From: Candidatus Melainabacteria bacterium
Lineage (GTDB): Bacteria > Cyanobacteriota > Vampirovibrionia > Obscuribacterales > Obscuribacteraceae
Assembly: GCA_014380105.1 (NCBI GenBank)
Contig: JACMKL010000552.1
Coordinates: 1 to 14,861 of the forward strand
Reading direction: 5' to 3'
Length of the DNA: 14,861 bases
Of this stretch, positions 11,871-14,861 are shown one piece after another. Position 1 is the first letter of the stretch, and each line of letters opens with the position of its first letter. A model generated the notes under the pieces. That model did no database searches. It saw nothing but the letters and a program-made list of their open reading frames with translations, and had not been told where the DNA came from. Position numbers and translations under genes: made by a program.

Positions 11871-13073
11871 ATGACGAACAAGACAACGATGTACTGGGAA
11901 AAAGACGCAGACCAAACCGCACTCAACGGCAAGACTGTCGCTGTAGTTGGCTATGGCAGCCAGGGTCGCGCACACGCGATGAACCTTCGCGATTCGGGCG
12001 TTGATGTAGTCGTCGCTCTGCGCAAAGGTGGAAAGACCTGGACTCAAGCAGAAAACGATGGTTTCTCACCAAAGACCCCCGAAGAAGCAGCAAAAGTTGC
12101 TGATGTAGTTTGCCTGCTTTGCCCAGATATGGCTCAAGCCAAAGTCTACGCTGAAGCAGTGGCACCAAATCTCAAGCCCGGCTCGACCCTGATGTTTGCC
12201 CACGGATTCAATGTCCACTACAAACAAATTCAGCCTGACGCAAAAACCGACGTCGTCATGATCGCACCGAAAGGACCGGGCGCTCTTGTCCGTCGTCAGT
12301 ACGAAGAAGGTCGTGGCGTGCCGTGCTTGGTCGCTGTCTTCCAGGACGCTACCGGCAACGCATTCAAAACTGCACTGGCATACGCTCACGCAATCGGCGG
12401 CACCAGAGCCGGTGTTATCGAAACAACATTTGCTGAAGAAACCGAAACCGACCTTTTCGGCGAACAAGCCGTACTCTGCGGTGGTGCCACTGAATTGGTG
12501 GCTGCCGGATTCCAAACGCTGGTCGATGCCGGTTACAAACCAGAAGTCGCGTACTTCGAATGTCTGCATGAACTGAAGCTGATCGTCGACCTGATCTACG
12601 AAGGCGGTTTTGCCAGAATGCATGAATTTGTGAGTGAAACAGCTAAATTCGGCGACCTCACTCGTGGTCCCCGCATTGTGGATGAGCACGTTCGTGCCAA
12701 GATGAAAGAGGTTCTGACTGAAATTCAAGACGGCACATTCGCTCGCGAATGGATCGACGAGAACAAAGGACCAAGAACTCGTTACAACGAACTCCTCAAA
12801 AAAGATCTCGAACAACCGATAGAAGCCGTAGGCAAACGCATGCGCGACAACATGAGCTGGCTCCAGGAGAGCCAGAATGCTCCCGCGAAGAATGCGCAAA
12901 CGCAAACGGCTGTTGAGAAATTTGCTGCTATTAAACCAGCTCCAAAGCCTGCTCAAGGGCAGTCCGAACATGCGGGCGGATGCTGTGGTGGCAGTGCGAC
13001 AGAAGCGAAAGAAGAAGCTGAACGCGAACCAGCAACCACTGCTTCGGGTCGTTTCGCTCGCGAAATCTGGTAG
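11871..13073 (+). CDS. ilvC: Ketol-acid reductoisomerase (class I) with C-terminal extension
   Basis: It converts acetolactate and acetohydroxybutyrate to dihydroxy acids using NAD(P)H and Mg2+. The Rossmann domain has VVGYGSQGRAHA (25-36) and the cofactor loop ALRKGGKTW. The knotted domain keeps ETDLFGEQ (Asp194, Glu198) and FECLHELKLI (Glu230, Glu234) as metal ligands. The normal class I protein ends near residue 332 (MRDNMSWLQ). Here about 68 further residues follow: a low-complexity Ala/Pro/Lys/Gln linker, then HAGGCCGGS (367-375) with adjacent cysteines, an acidic Glu-rich stretch and a basic/aromatic end (GRFAREIW). The extension is in frame. Its role is unknown; metal or redox binding is only a possibility. 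The ATG has AAAGGAG upstream. It lies between ilvD and ilvB in the operon. Confidence 0.95.
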   Translation: MTNKTTMYWEKDADQTALNGKTVAVVGYGSQGRAHAMNLRDSGVDVVVALRKGGKTWTQAENDGFSPKTPEEAAKVADVVCLLCPDMAQAKVYAEAVAPNLKPGSTLMFAHGFNVHYKQIQPDAKTDVVMIAPKGPGALVRRQYEEGRGVPCLVAVFQDATGNAFKTALAYAHAIGGTRAGVIETTFAEETETDLFGEQAVLCGGATELVAAGFQTLVDAGYKPEVAYFECLHELKLIVDLIYEGGFARMHEFVSETAKFGDLTRGPRIVDEHVRAKMKEVLTEIQDGTFAREWIDENKGPRTRYNELLKKDLEQPIEAVGKRMRDNMSWLQESQNAPAKNAQTQTAVEKFAAIKPAPKPAQGQSEHAGGCCGGSATEAKEEAEREPATTASGRFAREIW

Positions 13074-13087
13074 CACAAAAAATCAGA

Positions 13088-13125
13088 GCGTCGAGCGGAA
13101 TGCGGCAACAAGTTCCGCTCGGCGC
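13088..13125 (+). promoter_or_regulatory. Intercistronic ilvC-ilvB hairpin
   Basis: GCGTCGAGCGGAA (13088-13100) pairs with TTCCGCTCGGCGC (13113-13125) over 13 bp with one U-G pair. The loop is 12 bases. No T-run follows, so it is not an intrinsic terminator. It could stabilise the upstream mRNA or mark an RNase processing point, setting different levels of ilvC and ilvB. It sits within the 103-base gap between them. Confidence 0.55.
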
Positions 13126-13176
13126 ACTAAACAAATCAAAGTCCAAATAAGACGAACAAAGCAACGAGTTGATTGA

Positions 13177-14829
13177 ATGAAAGGCGCAGAAATAGTAGTT
13201 AAAGCTCTCGAGAAAGAAGGCGTGGATGTCATCTTCGGATATCCTGGTGGCGCCATCATGCCCCTGTATGATGCGCTCGTCGGCTCCAACTTGAAGCACA
13301 TACTTGTGCGCCATGAACAAGCTGCTGCATTGGCAGCAGACGGCTATGCGCGCCACAGCGGCAAAGTCGGCGTTTGCCTGGCTACTTCCGGACCTGGTGC
13401 CACCAACTTAATCACTGGCATCGCCAACGCATTTTTAGATTCAGTCCCAATGGTCGCCATCACCGGTCAAGTATCGTCCGCCTTTATCGGCACCGATGCC
13501 TTCCAGGAAGTCGACATCTTCGGCATCTCGATGCCTGTAGTCAAACATAGTTTTCTCGTCCGCCGCATCGAAGACCTGGCTGGTATCATCCACGAAGCTT
13601 TTCAAATCGCCCGCAGCGGTCGTCCTGGTCCTGTCCTGGTTGACCTTCCTAAAGACATTGCGTGCGCCGAACTTGACCTTGTCGCGTTCGACAGTAGCGA
13701 AGACGAACCGGCACAACGCCCGGAAGGACCGCAAGTTGCGCACGCTCGCGAGCTGATCGAAAATTCTACCCGTCCGCTCGTTTATGCCGGCGGCGGCATC
13801 CGCATTGCTCAAGCTTGCCACGAACTGCGCGCCTTCGTTGATGCCACTGGTATTCCGGTTGTCACCACCCTTCAAGGACTAGGCTCGGTACCTTCAACTC
13901 ACGATCTCAATCTCGGTATGCTCGGCATGCACGGCACCAAGCAAGCCAATCTAGCCGTTCAAGAATGTGATCTGCTTATTTGCGTCGCCGCCCGTTTTGA
14001 CGACCGCGTCACCGGCAAGCTCAAGGAGTTTGCACCACACGCCAAAGTCATACACATGGACATCGATCCAGCTGAAGTGAGCAAACTGCGCACAGCAGAT
14101 TGTTCAATAATCGGCGACGTCAAAGTTGCCCTGAATTTCTTACATGTGCGCCCGAGTATGGACGAGTGGGTTGAGCGTTGCATGTCTAACAAAGCCGCTT
14201 ACACATTCACTTACGACGTCCCGACCGAGCATGTTTACGCACCAAAAATGCTACATGATTTAAGCGTTGCTGCCTCTGACGACACGATTATTTCTTGTGA
14301 TGTCGGCCAGCACCAGATGTGGGTCGCCCAGCACTGCCAGTTTAGTGCACCAGAAAATCATCTCACCAGCGGTGGACTGGGAACAATGGGATACGGGCTG
14401 CCTGCCGCAGTCGGCGCGCAAATGGCTAATCCCACAGCACGCGTCATCAATGTCTCCGGCGACGGCTCAATCATGATGAATATTCAAGAACTGGCAACGA
14501 TTAACCGCTACAAATTGCCCGTCAAAATTATTCTCTTCGACAATCAAGCACTGGGGATGGTGCGGCAATGGCAAGAACTATTCTTCGAAGAACGTTACAG
14601 CGAAGTCGACTTATCAGATAACCCAGACTTTGTGAAAGTAGCAGAAGCATTTGGAATTCCGGCAATAAGAGTTGAGAGACCCGATCAAGTTGAAGACGCA
14701 ATCAAACAAATTTTGGAAAGCGACGGACCACTGCTTGCGCATGTGTTGATTGACCCGCGCGAGAATGTCTGGCCGCTTGTGCCGCCCGGCAAGTCAAATA
14801 CAGAAATGATGGAGGCTAAGGCAGTATGA
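13177..14829 (+). CDS. ilvB: Acetolactate synthase large (catalytic) subunit
   Basis: This ThDP- and FAD-dependent enzyme makes acetolactate from two pyruvates, or acetohydroxybutyrate from pyruvate and 2-ketobutyrate, the first common step of branched-chain synthesis. The protein is 550 residues with the three expected domains. The N-terminal ThDP domain has FGYPGGAIMPLYDAL and RHEQAAALAADGYAR (catalytic Glu47). The central FAD-type domain has GMLGMHGTKQAN. The C-terminal ThDP domain has VSGDGSIMMNIQELATINRY (Mg/ThDP motif, Asp429) and FDNQALGMVRQWQ. The full-length biosynthetic pattern and the adjoining regulatory subunit argue for the anabolic enzyme and against a catabolic AlsS. The ATG at 13177 has a weak Shine-Dalgarno, with a strong hairpin 50 bases upstream. 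Its TGA overlaps the ilvN start (ATGA), implying translational coupling. Confidence 0.96.
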   Translation: MKGAEIVVKALEKEGVDVIFGYPGGAIMPLYDALVGSNLKHILVRHEQAAALAADGYARHSGKVGVCLATSGPGATNLITGIANAFLDSVPMVAITGQVSSAFIGTDAFQEVDIFGISMPVVKHSFLVRRIEDLAGIIHEAFQIARSGRPGPVLVDLPKDIACAELDLVAFDSSEDEPAQRPEGPQVAHARELIENSTRPLVYAGGGIRIAQACHELRAFVDATGIPVVTTLQGLGSVPSTHDLNLGMLGMHGTKQANLAVQECDLLICVAARFDDRVTGKLKEFAPHAKVIHMDIDPAEVSKLRTADCSIIGDVKVALNFLHVRPSMDEWVERCMSNKAAYTFTYDVPTEHVYAPKMLHDLSVAASDDTIISCDVGQHQMWVAQHCQFSAPENHLTSGGLGTMGYGLPAAVGAQMANPTARVINVSGDGSIMMNIQELATINRYKLPVKIILFDNQALGMVRQWQELFFEERYSEVDLSDNPDFVKVAEAFGIPAIRVERPDQVEDAIKQILESDGPLLAHVLIDPRENVWPLVPPGKSNTEMMEAKAV

Positions 14830-14861
14830 GATTTACGCTCGAAGTAGAAATGAGTAACACA
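14826..14861 (+). CDS. ilvN: Acetolactate synthase small (regulatory) subunit, 5' end only
   Basis: The first 12 codons read MRFTLEVEMSNT, starting at an ATG that overlaps the ilvB stop as ATGA; the window then ends. The segment fits the start of the ACT domain of IlvN/IlvH (usually M-x-x-T-(I/L)-x-V-x-V-x-x-x-PGVL), and a small subunit normally follows ilvB. The subunit gives valine feedback inhibition in relatives. The identification rests on position and this short match. Confidence 0.7.
   Translation, partial: MRFTLEVEMSNT

Noticed and set aside
12066..13076. 336-codon minus-strand frame over ilvC
   Set aside because: It is the antisense of a fully recognisable KARI gene.
12877..13176. 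99-codon plus-strand frame ending just before ilvB
   Set aside because: It lies in another frame over the ilvC tail and the intercistronic hairpin. It is extremely Arg/Lys/Leu-rich with no motif and no RBS. The ilvC frame explains the region.
1..14861. CRISPR arrays, tRNA/rRNA genes, insertion sequences
   Set aside because: I saw no regularly spaced long repeats, cloverleaf-like segments, transposase-like frames or terminal inverted repeats with target duplications.

Overview
This is a bacterial chromosome segment of moderate GC content. It carries housekeeping branched-chain amino acid genes on the right and a looser set of signalling and envelope genes on the left. I see no mobile element, CRISPR array, rRNA or tRNA. 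The host cannot be fixed from the sequence. Tandem MshEN-like repeats fused to TPRs, a biliverdin-type phytochrome kinase and compact class I KARI/IlvD enzymes would fit an environmental bacterium such as a non-photosynthetic relative of cyanobacteria (Vampirovibrionia/Obscuribacterales-like). That placement is a weak inference.

Left part (1-5400). Bases 1-307 are non-coding with short 10-bp-period repeats. A minus-strand gene (308-2341, possibly from 2410) encodes four MshEN/GspE-N-like repeats plus C-terminal TPRs. A 0.5-kb gap follows; its right half is a structured leader ending in a strong Shine-Dalgarno. Next come a membrane-anchored M28 zinc aminopeptidase with a His-rich linker (2929-4116), its terminator, another poorly filled gap, and a small membrane di-iron hydroxylase of the fatty-acid hydroxylase/sterol desaturase type (4660-5316) with its own terminator.

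Middle (5400-7810). A bacteriophytochrome histidine kinase (PAS-GAF-PHY-HisKA-HATPase) has an unusual start. The best SD-ATG lies out of frame and opens a 21-codon ORF that overlaps the beginning of the kinase.

Right part (7811-14861). leuA is followed by ilvD-ilvC-ilvB-ilvN; ilvB and ilvN overlap by four bases and ilvN is cut by the window edge. Together they cover the common valine/isoleucine/leucine pathway plus the committed step to leucine. The most interesting content lies in the two gaps before leuA and before ilvD. Each holds a recognisable promoter, a short leader peptide ORF loaded with the cognate amino acids (10 Leu codons of 24 before leuA; 13 Ile/Leu/Val codons of 25, with a duplicated Val-Ile-Ile segment, before ilvD), and an intrinsic terminator just upstream of the structural gene. 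Each also has a segment able to form a competing antiterminator. The window therefore appears to carry two consecutive ribosome-mediated transcription attenuators, each matched to the products of the genes behind it.
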